Shown here in pieces: positions 36,355 to 47,537 of a stretch of 64,000 nucleotides of DNA. Origin of the DNA: Ursus arctos. Lineage: Eukaryota > Chordata > Mammalia > Carnivora > Ursidae. The DNA lies in NCBI RefSeq assembly GCF_023065955.2, contig NW_026622786.1, positions 48,717,438 through 48,781,437 on the forward strand, in the 5' to 3' direction. The stretch's first letter is position 1. Each line of letters begins with the position of its first letter. The position numbers and the translations under genes were made by a program. The notes below the pieces were generated by a model, which made no database searches, was not told where the DNA came from, and was given only the letters and a program-made list of their open reading frames with translations.

Positions 36355-37166
36355 GATGAACTCAAAATGGATCAAAGACTTAAATGTGAGGCCTGAAGCC
36401 ATAAAATTCCTAGAATAAAACAGGCAGTAATTTCCTTGACATTGGTTATAGAAACATTTTTCTAAATAGTCTCCTTAGGCAAGGGAAACAAAAGCAAAAT
36501 TAAACTATTGGGACTACACCAAAATAAAAAAACTTCTGCACAGTGAAGGAAACTATCAACAAAACAAAAAAGCAACCTACTGAATAGAAGATATTTGCAA
36601 ATGATATACCTGATAAGGGGTTTAATATCTAAAATATATAAAGAATTTATACAACTTAACACCAAAAAAAAAAAAAAAGTGCCATTTAAAAAATGGGCAG
36701 AGGACCTGAACAGACATTTTTCCAAAGAAAACATACAGATGGCCAAGAGACACATGAAAAGATGCTCAACATCACTCATCATCAGGGAAATGCAAATCAA
36801 AACCACTATGAGCTATCACCTTACACCTGTCCGAATGGCTAGAATCAAAAAGACAAGAAATAGCAAGTGTTGGTGAGGATGTGGAGAAAAAGGACCTGTT
36901 GCACTGTTGGTGGGAATGCAAACGGTGTAGCCACTGTGGAAAACAGCATGGAGGTTCCTTAAAAAATTAAAAATAGAAATACCATATGATCCAGTAATTC
37001 TACTACTGGGTATCTACCCAAAGAAAATTAAAACTCTAATTAAAAAAGATATATGTACCCCTATGTTTATTGTAGCCTTATGTGCAATAACCAAGATATA
37101 GAAACAACCCAAGGGTCTATCCGGAGATTAATGGATAAATGGATAATGGATAATGGATAAAGAAGA

Positions 37167-37223
<57 letters not shown>

Positions 37224-37612
37224 TACTCAGCCACAAAAAAGAATGAGATCTTGACATTTGCCAGGTCCCACAAGGATGGACTTGGAGGGTATAATGTTAA
37301 GTGAAATAAGTTAAACAAATAAAGACAAATACCATATGATTTTACACATATGTGGAATTAAGAAATAAAACAAACAATGGAAAAAAAGAAATAAACAAAC
37401 AAAAAAGACCTTTAAATACAGAGAATAAACTTGTGGCTGCCAGAGGAGAGGTGGGTGAGGGGATGGGTGAAATACATAAAGGAGATTAAGAATACACTTA
37501 CAGTGATGAGCACTGAGTAATGTATGGAATTATTGAATCAATATATTGTATACCTGATACCAATGTAACACTATATGTTAATCATACTTCAATAAAAATA
37601 GTCAAAAATAAC
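36355..37612 (+). mobile_element. L1 LINE, 3' part of ORF2 plus 3' UTR
   Basis: Typical end of L1 ORF2 and UTR in sense orientation: gatcaaagacttaaatgtg, gcagaggacctgaacagaca, ggtgggaatgcaaacggtgt, tactgggtatctacccaaag, accatatgattttacacata, and a terminal ttcaataaaaatagtc. About 1.25 kb, 5'-truncated, with stops and a GT/AT microsatellite inside. Antisense to LRRC7. The small ORFs at 36595-36876 and on the opposite strand are relics. Confidence 0.9.
37171..37222 (+). repeat. (GT)n(AT)n microsatellite inside L1
   Basis: About 17 GT units run directly into about 8 AT units; likely highly variable. Confidence 0.9.
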
Positions 37613-38661
37613 TTCACTTGTAGTACTTCTAATTATGGGTCATTTAAAATATTTGATTAGCATATTTTCTATATCATCATGGGAATATTATTGAGTTACT
37701 AAGTGAACAGTCTTTGAAAATCACATTATTATCATGATTTGTCTTAAACAAACTAACAAACGAATGAGAACTTGTACACTTATCTTGAAACTTACAGATC
37801 TGAATATTCTTAATGATTCCATAAAAGTCATCTTTGACAGTTTTGTTGCAGTCTCTCAGTTTCTCACTTTATCATTTGTCTGACTGAAACTTATTGAAAA
37901 CAGAGTTCATACATTCTATTCTGTAATCACTTTGTCTACTTAGCAGTTATCTTCAGTCAATATTTATGTTTATCCTTTCCTATCTGAGAACAATTGTGGA
38001 AACAAAGATGAATTCAGTTTCGCTTTTTCTTTTTGTCTATACACCACTATAACACCTTTGTCACAAGAAGGGAACCTATCTTTTCTTTTTTTTCTTTTCT
38101 TTTTTTTTTGCCCTACTCTGAACATGACTAAAGGACCATTTGGTTGTCCTTACAATAATGTACAAACTTCACAATTTTTGAGTATTAGGTAATTGGCAAT
38201 ATTCTTACCGATATTCTGGTGGTGTTGACAATACACCCATTGCCCAGTTAATTTACTGGAGACATAAATGCGTACATGAAAGCATATATATATGCATACA
38301 TACATACATACTTATATACATGATTTCAATTAATGTATTTTGTATCTTTTTATTATAATTTTTCCAGGTCTTCATAATATTATGCTTTCTGCATATAGGA
38401 GGGTTTTGGTATATAAATTTGGGTGTATAAATTTTATATAATTTAAACATACAACATAATATATGACCTGAATTTAATCAAATAAATTTAGAAATATCAG
38501 TTTATAAATAATTTAGCTTCTGCCATTTTCTCAATAAAATATTGATCTACATTCTATATACTTCATAAGACACAGAAAATGTTTCTAAAATCATTAACAA
38601 GAAACAATAATTTCCTTTCAGTAAGTAACTAATATGTGATTGTGAAATGTTGCAGAAATAC

Positions 38662-38777
38662 CTGTTGTCACTCAAATTTAAGACTCTTAGTTTCTGCATC
38701 TGTCCAATCTCTTCAGGAAGAAATTCCAGTTTATTGGAACGTAGAGACATAACTGTTACATTCTTACAGCTTCCAAT
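38662..38777 (-). CDS. LRRC7: LRRC7 exon d: leucine-rich repeats
   Basis: This 116-nt exon starts in phase 0 (acceptor CCCATAG, then ATT GGA) and ends with AG of a split Arg codon (donor AG|GTATTT). It encodes [38 protein letters not shown] and Arg. Two LRR cores are present: [15 protein letters not shown] and [11 protein letters not shown], the latter continuing in the next exon. The intron before it is about 1.0 kb. The [13 protein letters not shown] junction is shared by the LAP family, which supports the join. Confidence 0.95.
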
Positions 38778-39786
38778 CTATGGGTAACAAAAGAAAGTAA
38801 GTAAAGAAGTACACCATAAACTATTTTTATATTAATTTTTAATATTAAAATAACTTAATTTACACATTTCCTTATCACTTTTAAGACTCTTAATATATCT
38901 ACTGCTTTATTTTTTGTAATCTCTCCTTAAAATATGTGAATATATTATATATATTCCTTTAGATGTTAAGACAACATATATCTCATACTCTTTTGCATAT
39001 TAGGAAGTTTCTTTATAATTTTATTATTAGAATGCTCATTAGCTTCATTGTTTTCATAAATAACATTGTTTTTACAGTCCATCCAAGTGACTACTAATAT
39101 ATCTATGTTTCTAATAGATTACTCATACACAAAAGATAAAATATTGTTACCAGTTCCAAGACCAAGTTAGGCTCATTTCATGTTACAATGGTACTTGTCA
39201 TGTTTATTCATAACTTTTGGCTCTAAAATAATGACATATTGACTATTGTTCCTTCATTATAGAAGTGTTCAGCAGAAAATATTAAAGCGAAAACATACTT
39301 CACACTTTTTTCTTGACATTAATCAATAAAAATCCCACTTAGAAATAAAAACTGAATCTTTTGGTGAAATCTAAAATAAAAATAATATTATCATGTCATA
39401 TGATACTTTAAAAAAAGTTATTTCCATTAAAAATCTTTCACTTCAGAAATGGAAATGTAATTATCCCAGGATGTTACTTATTACTATTCTTAAAAGCAAA
39501 ATATTTAAATTAAATTATTTAAAATTGTATTCCTTAGCATTGATTAACTTACAATATTTTATTACTTCTCTTTCTAAGTAATGTTTAAGTCAAATGGATT
39601 TTCTGAGTCAAATATAAGAATTTATCACTTATTTAAAAAAGAATAATTAACACACACATATGTAGATAATTCCTATATACATTGACAGCTCAACTTATGA
39701 ATCTATGTTGCCATTGCACCTGTTAAGACTTAATCCCCAAACATATTCATTAAAAGTTAATTAACAGAAATAAGTTTATTCCTCAC
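38778..39786. other. LRRC7 intron c-d (1.0 kb)
   Basis: Short AT-rich intron; no repeat or exon was recognised. Confidence 0.85.
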
Positions 39787-39916
39787 TTCTCGGGGTAATT
39801 CTGGAAGGAAATTCTCATCGACTGCTAGCGTTCGAAGACTATGAAGGTAGCCAATAGTAGAAGGTAGAGACTCCAGTTCATTACAGCTGCAGTCAAATTC
39901 TTCCAATAAAGATAAA
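39787..39916 (-). CDS. LRRC7: LRRC7 exon c: two leucine-rich repeats
   Basis: This 130-nt exon starts with one base completing the split Asn codon and then has 43 codons, beginning [20 protein letters not shown] and ending [14 protein letters not shown]. Two LRR cores are visible: [15 protein letters not shown] and [15 protein letters not shown]. The acceptor is ACTTTTCAG and the donor GAA|GTGAGG, phase 0. The Cys pair in FDCSC sits at the LRR position where ERBIN has a related ELDCS segment (from memory). Splice sites and frame are unambiguous. Confidence 0.95.
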
Positions 39917-40309
39917 CTGAAAAGTTAAGTACATTAGTTAGACATATTAAAAGGTAAAATGGCGAAAGAGCTTTTAAAAAGCCACATATCCAAGTTCACT
40001 GAACAAAAAGCTTATTCACCTAATGACAATAGTATCATATAAATTATTTTATCAGTTCAGCCAAGTGGTTCAATACCATTTAATGAGTGGTTCAATTTTG
40101 TAAAATAAATATGGCTTCTTTTTTCCCTTTCTAAATTCACCTGCCATTTAACTGAGCCATTGAAAATGACACAAGGTTTTGTTTGCTTGTTTTTATACTT
40201 ATAGGCTGATGTTCATAGTGCATGTCCTTGGAATGGCTGCATATAACTGGCATGGCAGAAGTATGGAGAGGGCAGGTCCACAAAAGGGAGGATAAAGGGG
40301 CCCAAACAT

Positions 40310-40520
40310 TAAAAACAAATCACTGGTTAAATTTTAGGCATTTTACTAAGCATTTTAAAGATAAAAATAACTAATCTTTACCTTATAGCAATTCTATAAG
40401 ATAGTTATTTTTAAACCCATTTTAAAGATAAGGAAATTGAGACCTACAGAGGCTAAATAACTTGCTCAAGGCCACACAAAATAGAAAAGCTGGGACCCAA
40501 AATGCACACAGTATGCCTCC
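40310..40520 (-). repeat. MIR SINE, reverse
   Basis: Reverse MIR core: cattttactaagcattttaa, ccattttaaagataaggaaa, cttgctcaaggccacacaaa. Confidence 0.7.
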
Positions 40521-40639
40521 ACTGTATTTTCCTGCCTCTTAGCCCGTGCATCTGTAGCGGAGGCTATGGGCAGGGCCCATTTCAGCCTGCAGATAAGTTT
40601 AGTTTGGTTTACATGGTATTTTATTATTGCATTGTATTG

Positions 40640-40845
40640 TATTTTTTTTTTTTTTAAGATTTGTTTATCTATTTTAGAGAGAGAGAGAGAGTGTGGTGGG
40701 GGGGAGCAGATGGAGAGAATCTCAAGCAGACTCTCCACTGAGTGCAGAGCCCGATGTGTGGCTCAATTTCATAACCCCGAGATCATGACCTGGGTCGAAA
40801 CCAAGGGTCAGATGCTTAACCAACTGAACCACCCAGATGCCCCTA
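40640..40845 (-). mobile_element. Can-SINE (SINEC), antisense, older copy
   Basis: Starts with a T-rich run and ttaagatttgtttatctatt (reverse tail), then GA-rich sequence (agagagagagagagtgtgg). It ends with the reversed tRNA-like head (gcttaaccaactgaaccacc, cagatgcccc). Diverged; no clear target duplication. Confidence 0.9.
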
Positions 40846-41399
40846 CACAGCATTTTAAAAAGTGGTAAACTCTACATAATGACCCAGACTTTTGGTGCCT
40901 CTTGAAAGAGGGAAATCTGGCGATACCAGGCTGGTATTCCTCCACGACGAGCAACAGAAACAGAGTAATGGCTGCTGCCTTCACATGAATGCAGTTCTTT
41001 AGCTTGTCGCAATCTCTACTACTCCATGTATAGCCAGTTTTAACCCAGATCGACACAAAGAAATTGTATAAATGCACATTCATGTTATCACAAGGGAACA
41101 AGACATTTCAATATCTGGTTTGAGATAGCTGGGAAAGAAAGACGGCCTGTCACTGAGGGAGCGCTCTCTGTAGTTAAGCTGTCATTGATGCTGTTGTTAG
41201 TATTATTACACTGTTATTACCATTCATATCATCGTTATTACTGTAATAGGAAGGAACCCCCAAGTGTGAGGATCTCGCTGTTGCAAAGGGAAGAATGAAT
41301 TAGAGTTAGTGGGAGTTAGAGTTGTAGAATCAGCTTCCTTTTTTTACGTCTTGGAACTAGCTGGCTTGAAAGCAATTAACTCCCATCATTTAGTTAATG

Positions 41400-41486
41400 A
41401 GTAAACACAGACATTAAGCATATGGGTTTTAAGTCAGAATGGATTTGTGCCCCAGCTCTGTCGCTTACTCGATGTGTTATCTTGGG
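41400..41486 (+). repeat. MIR SINE fragment, interrupted
   Basis: ttttaagtcagaatggattt, gccccagctctgtcgcttac and gtgttatcttggg follow MIR. The match stops abruptly at 41486 where a probable LTR begins. Confidence 0.6.
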
Positions 41487-41837
41487 TGTCAAACAATAAA
41501 ACGACGATCACAGCTCAAAAGCCAAAGCTGATTTTATTTACCTGCGAGGTGAAAGAACATACCAGGGAAGACATTCACTGAGTAGTGCTCTGACGGGGAA
41601 AAGTCAGTGCCAAAAGGGGGTGGTCACAGTGGAATACGCTTATTAAAGATTAAACATGTGCATTATGGAGAGGGTGGAATGAGTTCACAAGTCTGTGTAC
41701 TGTTAAGTAAAGCAAGTCCCGTTAACCACGGGTCAGGGAAGAATAATTTGGTAGGTCGAGTCTGACCCTGACTAAGGTAACCCAGGGTTCATGGTCCTTA
41801 CCAGCTTCAACTGGTTAGAACCAGATGCAGTGAAACA
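41487..41837 (-). mobile_element. Probable solo LTR of an endogenous retrovirus (family not identified)
   Basis: A 351-bp block that on the minus strand begins TGTTTCACTG and ends GTTTGACA (TG...CA ends), with an AATAAA signal about 50 bases before the end (near 41530). It interrupts a MIR sharply at 41486. The GC content is higher than the surroundings. Flanks tggg and tggc may be a decayed 4-bp target duplication. No internal coding region is present. The LTR assignment is inference from ends, signal and sharp insertion. Confidence 0.5.
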
Positions 41838-42409
41838 TGGCATTCAGCTTTGAATAGTGTCTCATAAACAAATGCTGCTTTATTTTATTTTATTTAAAAA
41901 TAAAAATTTCAGATGTATGTTCAGAGGTAGAAGTCAAAGACTTAACAGTTCAAAATATAATGAAGGTTTCTCATTTTTCCTTTCTTTCATAAAAACATTT
42001 TTTTAAATAAAAACATATGTTGAGGTTAGTCTTGAGTCACAGTAAAGCAGCCCTTACTTTGCATAGTTCTGATATGAACTCATTTCAGTCATCATGGTTT
42101 CATTAAATAACATTATTCCCCCATCACCAAGGCTCAAACTTCAGTATATTAACTGTGAGTAACGGCATAAAACATAGACTTCGCTCTTAACTCCTGGGCC
42201 CACAAATCACAATGTAAATAACAGATGTGCAGCACGGTCAGTGACTCGTCACATACCTTCTTTCTAAGGCTGTCAGTGATTTGTCCCTAAACATCGGTCA
42301 TTTAGTTCACACCACAAACAGTACATCATGCAGTTGGTTTGCCTTCTTGTCAATCAGTAGAGAGATACTATAGGTACAATAATTTAATATTTATAGCACT
42401 GTTACTGTT

Positions 42410-43115
42410 GGAAAATGCTCTTGGTCTCCCTAATTCTCTTGGTGATTTAAATGAAAATGTGAAAACTGGCTTTTTATCGCCAAGAACAACTTCATTAACC
42501 CTGCCAACGGACCAAGGAGTTATTTCAACTTTGAAAGCCTATTATCTTACACAGACTTTTGAATAGGCTATCAATGCTACAACTAGAGATCATACAATTT
42601 CTTTAGTTGAGTTTTGGAAGAAATATGACATAAAGCATACAAATGAAAATATGCAAGCATCATGGCAGGAAGCCACGGTAAGCAATAAGCGAGCATGACA
42701 GCAGAAACTTTTACCACACTGTGCAAACAACTTCACAGGGCCTGGAAAAACATAACTGGAGTTACAGAAGAAATAGCTGACTGTGGGCATGTTGCCTGCC
42801 ACTCTTCAAGGGACCATGCACACTCTGCCAGAGGAACTTCGAGGCAAGCTTGTTGACATAAACGAGGGAAGTGGTTGTAATGAAAAGGATGAAGATGTCT
42901 TAGAGGAAGTGACACTGGTAATAAACTTCACATTAAAGCAACTGTCAGGGATGTTTCATGACACTGAAAGCACAAAGGATAGAAGTTTGGAAGCCTATTT
43001 AAGCTTAAAAAGACAATTCATCAACACATAGGAAAGATGTTCACTCTGAATTATGATTTACATGATGAAAAGAAGGCAAGTACTGTTCAAACTAATCTTG
43101 ATAACTTTTTTTTTT
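42410..43115 (+). pseudogene. Degenerate Tigger-family (pogo-like) transposase remnant
   Basis: Translation on the plus strand shows transposase-like blocks broken by frameshifts and stops: TTSLTLPTDQGVISTLKAYY near 42490, and a C-terminal KASTVQTNLDNFF-like end near 43075. The TxxLxPxDQG block is the third catalytic Asp region of Tigger/TIGD-type DDD transposases. It is not functional and is a different family from the Tigger1 at 45.5 kb. Ends were not located. Confidence 0.6.
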
Positions 43116-43303
43116 TACAAAAAGCCCACTTTAATTCTTGATGTTCCTGCTGTTTACAAAGACAGCAAACTATAGGAATGTTAGTTTTACTATTTTTCCA
43201 TTTCCCTATACACTTAAAACCAACAATAATAGTATTTAATGTTTTAAAAAAGGTTTTAAAGACCTTCAGGCAGAACTATCAGAGTTTTCCCTCATTGACT
43301 ATT

Positions 43304-43481
43304 TTTTTTTAAAGATTGTATTTATTTATTCGACAGACAGGGAGGACAAGCAGGGGGAGTGGCAGAAGGAGGGGGAGAGGGAGGGGGAAACAGGCTCCCA
43401 GCTGAGCACAGAGCTGCGGGGGGGGGGGGGGGGGGGGGCTCAATAGCAGACACTTAATGGACTGAGCCACCCAGGCGCCCC
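43304..43481 (-). mobile_element. Can-SINE (SINEC), antisense, internally altered, with target-site duplication
   Basis: Reverse SINEC: aaagattgtatttatttatt tail, purine-rich body, reversed head gactgagccacccaggcgcc. The flank tccctcattgactatt at 43288-43303 repeats at 43482-43497 with one mismatch. Part of the tRNA-like region is missing and replaced by a 21-base G run (43418-43438). Confidence 0.92.
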
Positions 43482-43864
43482 TCCCTCATTGATTATTAAG
43501 ACTGTTGCATGATTTCAGCTTGAACGGTTGTTTTCACAGTCCTCCACTACTGTGCAAAGTGAGAACTTCCTGCATTGAAAAAGACAACGTTTTGACTGCA
43601 CAATGGGCTGTACTGAATCAATAATTCATAGTCTGAAAGAATTTTACATCTCTGGGTTATAGAGAAAGATATTAAATGCAAAGTACACACTCTTCAATGA
43701 TCTCTGAAATTCAAAAGATTTAAACCCATAACATTCCAGCTGACTTTGCTGATGGCACTCTTATTAGGAATCACTTAAGGTATTTTAATACAGGATCCTC
43801 GACGAAAACAGTTATATCACATTTACTCAGATTAACACTGGCTTTCAAAAGATAGAGCAAAATA

Positions 43865-44312
43865 AGTGAAATTGGTCACCAGAGAAAGACAAATACTGTA
43901 TAATCTCACTTATATGTGGAACCTAAAACAAAATGAAACTGAACTCATAGATACAGAGAAGAGATTGGCGCTTGCCAGAAGTAGGGATTGGGGATGGGAG
44001 AAATGGGTGAATGTGGTCAAAAGGTACAGACTTCCAGTTACAAAATAAAAAAGCAATGTGGATACAATGTCCAGCATGGTGGCTATAGTTAACAATACTG
44101 TATGTATTGCATATTTTAAAGTTGTTAAGAGAATAGATCTTACAAGTTCTTATCACAAGCAAAAAATTTTTTTGTAACTATGTATGGTGATGAATGCTAC
44201 TAGACTTACTGTAGTCATCATTTCACAATATATACAATCATTGAATCATTATGTTGTGCACCTGAAACTAATATAATGTTATATCAGTTATATCTTAATA
44301 AAAATTCATTAT
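43865..44312 (+). mobile_element. L1 LINE 3' UTR
   Basis: Sense L1 3' UTR: ctcacttatatgtggaacct, ggtggctatagttaacaata, cacctgaaactaatataatg, and a terminal cttaataaaaattc. Two small minus-strand ORFs across it are artefacts. Confidence 0.85.
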
Positions 44313-44431
44313 ACTTTTTGCCAAAAATAGACCAAAAGTTCCTCTTTTTTTTTAAGAATTGTTTTCTGTAGTCTATAATTATACACATTAAAAGGAAAAA
44401 CAAAGTGCAAAGAAAGTGTAAAATAGTTTAA

Positions 44432-44590
44432 AGCAGTGCTTCCCAAACTTCAGAGTGCCTATGAATCAACAAGAGAACTTATTTAAATGCAAATTTGGAG
44501 TCAGTGGTTAGGGTGGGCCTAGATCCTGCATTCATAACAGGTTCATAGGTGATGTAAATGCTGCTGGTTCTAGGACCACACACTGGGTTA
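44432..44590 (+). mobile_element. hAT (MER5-like) non-autonomous DNA transposon
   Basis: Starts with agcagtgcttcccaaacttc, passes tgaatcaacaagagaactta and ends near a decayed inverted terminus. The layout fits MER5-type hAT-Charlie elements. Confidence 0.55.
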
Positions 44591-45099
44591 GTTGTTAGGT
44601 TTTAAATAACGTCCCTGCAAATACTTCAAGAGCAGCATTTAAACACAAACGCACACACACACATACTAGACATGCTCATAAAAGCGAAAAATCTATAGAA
44701 ATATTACAAGAGTTGTACTCAGTAAAGCTTTGTCTTAGTTCACACATGAGTGCTACTGCTAAAGTAAGCTACTGAAGGTAGTAATGCTTGAAATTAAACA
44801 AAAATAATAGTATTGACTTAATTTTCTAAAAATACTCTCTGCTTTTTTCTCTAGTTTGGTCTTCATGAATTAGTTTTGGCTGGGAAGATATTACTGTATC
44901 ATTAACCCTAATTACCTAGTAAGAGAGATTGTGAATATATTATATGGATAATCTGTAATTTCACTTTAACATCATTCATGACTATTAGAAACCATTAGAT
45001 CCTATTAAATGTTTTATTAATGTAGATGCTAACAAACATAAAAATAAATGGCTTTGGGCTTCATTTTCTTTGTTCAGTTTCAACTCAATAGAAATAATG

Positions 45100-45295
45100 T
45101 AATTCAGTGGAAATATTCACAGACTTGGTTTCTAATTCTAGTGTGACCACTTAATAGCTGGGTGACTTTTGTCTACGATTAATCCCTGTTTTCTCAACTG
45201 TAAAATTGGTTGATAGTGTCTAATACTGAGAGTTTCAAAGAGGATTAAATGTATGCTAAGCCCCTGGCATATATACGGCACTTCAATAAAATCAC
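45100..45295 (+). repeat. MIR SINE
   Basis: ttctagtgtgaccacttaat, agctgggtgacttttg, caactgtaaaattggttgat, aagcccctggcatatata follow the MIR order. Confidence 0.7.
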
Positions 45296-46231
45296 CTGTT
45301 CCAGGGTGGAGAGTACCTGAAAAATATCTTGAATAATATTTCTGAAGTATATAAAAGTTATCCTGTTTAAAATGTGTTGTTTCATATAAACAAAACCTTC
45401 TAATAGACAAAATGTAAAACTACCTGCAGTTGATTAGTAAGGCACTGGAGCTAGAAAATTTAAGATTAAATTTATAAAATAAATTTAATAGTATTTGCAA
45501 AGATTTAGTAGAAAGGGATATATAAGCATAACTTGGAGATATTGTGTGTTTGGTTCCAGACCACCATAAATAAAACAAATATCGCAATAAGGTGAGGCAA
45601 ATGAATATTTTGGTTTTCCTATAATATTTTGGTGCATGTAAAAGTTATGTTTACACTATACTACAGTGTACTATTAAACGTACAATCGCATTATGTCTAA
45701 AAAATGTACATATTTTAATTTTTTTTTTTTTTTGCTATAAAATACTAACCCTCATCTGAGCTTTCAGTGAGTGATAATCCTTTTGCTGTGGAGGTCTTGC
45801 CTTGATGTTGATGGTAGCTGATAGATCAGGGTGGTGGTTGCTGAAGGTTTTTGTACAATTTCTTAAAATAAGATGACAATGACGTTTGCTATATCAATTG
45901 ACTCTTCCTCTCATGAACCATTTCTCTGTAACATATGATGCTGCTTGATAGCATTTTATATACAATAGAACTTCTTTCAAAATTGGAGTCAATCCTCTCA
46001 AGTCCTGCTGCTGCTTTACCAACTAAGTTTATGTAATATCCTTTGCTGTCATTTCAACAGTCTTCACACATCTTCACCAGGAGTAGATTCCATCTCAAGA
46101 AACCACTCTCTCTGCTCATCCATAAAAAGCAACTCCGTATCCACTGCATGTATGATCATGAGGTTGCAGCAATTCAGTCATATCTTCAGGCTCCACTGCT
46201 AATTCTCTTGCTATTTCCATCACATCTGCAG

Positions 46232-46573
46232 TTACTTCTCCACTGAAGCCTTGAACCCGTCCAAGTCATCCATGAGGGTTGCAGTCAACTTCTTCCAAAC
46301 TCCTGTTAATCTTAGTATTTTGACTTCTTCCCATGAATTACAAATGTTCTTAATGACACCTAGAATGATGAATCTTTTCCAGGAGGCTTTCAATTTACTT
46401 TCCCCAGATCTATCAGAGGCAGAACTATCTACAGCAACTATAGCCTTACAAATTGTATTTCTTAAATAATAAGACTTAAAAGTGAAAATGACTCCTGGAT
46501 CCATGGGCTGTAGAATGGGTGTTGTGTTAGCAGGCATGAAAACAACATTGATCTCATTGTATATCTCCATCAA
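46232..46573 (-). pseudogene. Tigger1 transposase, C-terminal half relic
   Basis: An open stretch of 113 codons beginning in the EIYNEINVVFMPANTTPILQ segment, then QPMDPGVIFTFKSYYLR (third catalytic Asp region), and a tail SWEEVKILRLTGVWKKLTAT. The motif order is that of pogo-type DDD transposases. It is frameshifted from the N-terminal relic and cannot be functional. Confidence 0.88.
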
Positions 46574-46828
46574 AGTTCTTGGGTGAAAGGGTGCATTGTC
46601 AATGAATGAGCAGTAATATTTTGAAAGGAATGTTTTTTTCTAAGCAGCAGGTCTCAACAGTGGGCTTAAAATATTCAGCAAATCATTTTGTAAATAGATG
46701 TGCTCTCATCCAGGTTTTGTTGTCCCATTTATAGAGCACAGGCAGAGGAGATTTAGCAAAACTCTTAAGGGTCCTAAGATTTTTAGAATGGTAAATGAGC
46801 ATTGGCTTCAACTTAAAATCACCAGCTG

Positions 46829-47057
46829 GTAGTGCCTGGGTGGCTCAGTCAGTAAGCATCCAACTCTTGATTTTGGCTCAGGCCATGATCTTGGGGTTGT
46901 GGGATTGAGCCCTGCCTCGGGCTCTACACTCTGAGGGGAGTCTGCTTATCTCCCTCTCCCTTTGCCCTACACTTTACTCTGTGTGCATGTGTGTGCCTGT
47001 GCGTGCCTTCTCGTGCTCTCTCTCTCAAATAAATAAATCTTTAAAAAATAAATAAAT
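46829..47057 (+). mobile_element. Can-SINE (SINEC) nested in Tigger1, 14-bp target-site duplication
   Basis: SINEC head (tagtgcctgggtggctcagt), tggctcaggccatgatctt, gggattgagccctgcctcgg, and an aaataaataaatcttt tail. The perfect repeat aaaatcaccagctg is at 46815-46828 and 47058-47071. It sits inside the Tigger1 transposase on the opposite strand and so dates after that transposon died. A TG/CG-rich stretch (gtgtgcatgtgtgtgcct) distinguishes this copy. Confidence 0.95.
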
Positions 47058-47059
47058 AA

Positions 47060-47537
47060 AATCACCAGCTGCATTAGCCCCTAACAAGAAAGTCAGCCTG
47101 TCCTTTGAAACTTCTAAGCCACATATTAACTTTTCCTCTTTAGCTGTAAAAGTCCTAGGTGGCATCGTCATCCAATAGAAGGCTGTTTCATCCATATTGA
47201 AAATCTGTTGTTTAGTGTAGCTGCTTTCATTAATTATTATAGCTAGATCTGGATAACTTACTGCAGCTTCTACATCAGCACTTGCTGCTTCACCTTGCAC
47301 TTTTATGTTATGGCAACAGCCTCTTTCCTTAAACCTCATGTACCAACCTCCATTAGCTTCCAACTTTTCTTCTGTGCCGTCCTCACCTCTCTCAGCCTTC
47401 AAAGAACTGAAGAGATTCTGGCTCTGGATTGGGCATTGTTGGGGCAGGGAATGTTGGGGCTGGTTTGATCTTCTAACCAGACCATGAAAACTTTCTCCAT
47501 ATGAGCTATAAGACTGTTTTGTGTTCTTATCATTCAT
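47060..47537 (-). pseudogene. Tigger1 transposase, N-terminal/central relic
   Basis: Codons read [40 protein letters not shown], then [11 protein letters not shown] (first catalytic Asp region) and [14 protein letters not shown]. The frame then runs into the nested Can-SINE. The typical CENP-B-like DNA-binding N-terminus is upstream in the element and degraded. Confidence 0.88.

Larger units (their letters stand above)
34149..38661. other. LRRC7 intron d-e (4.5 kb)
   Basis: Contains a long L2 copy (34255-34870), an L2 fragment, and a 1.25-kb L1 3' segment with an internal GT/AT microsatellite. A short ATAC-type repeat lies near 38281-38320. Confidence 0.8.

Noticed and set aside
36595..36876. 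93-codon plus-strand ORF
   Set aside because: Relic of L1 ORF2 in the 36355-37612 element, not a gene.
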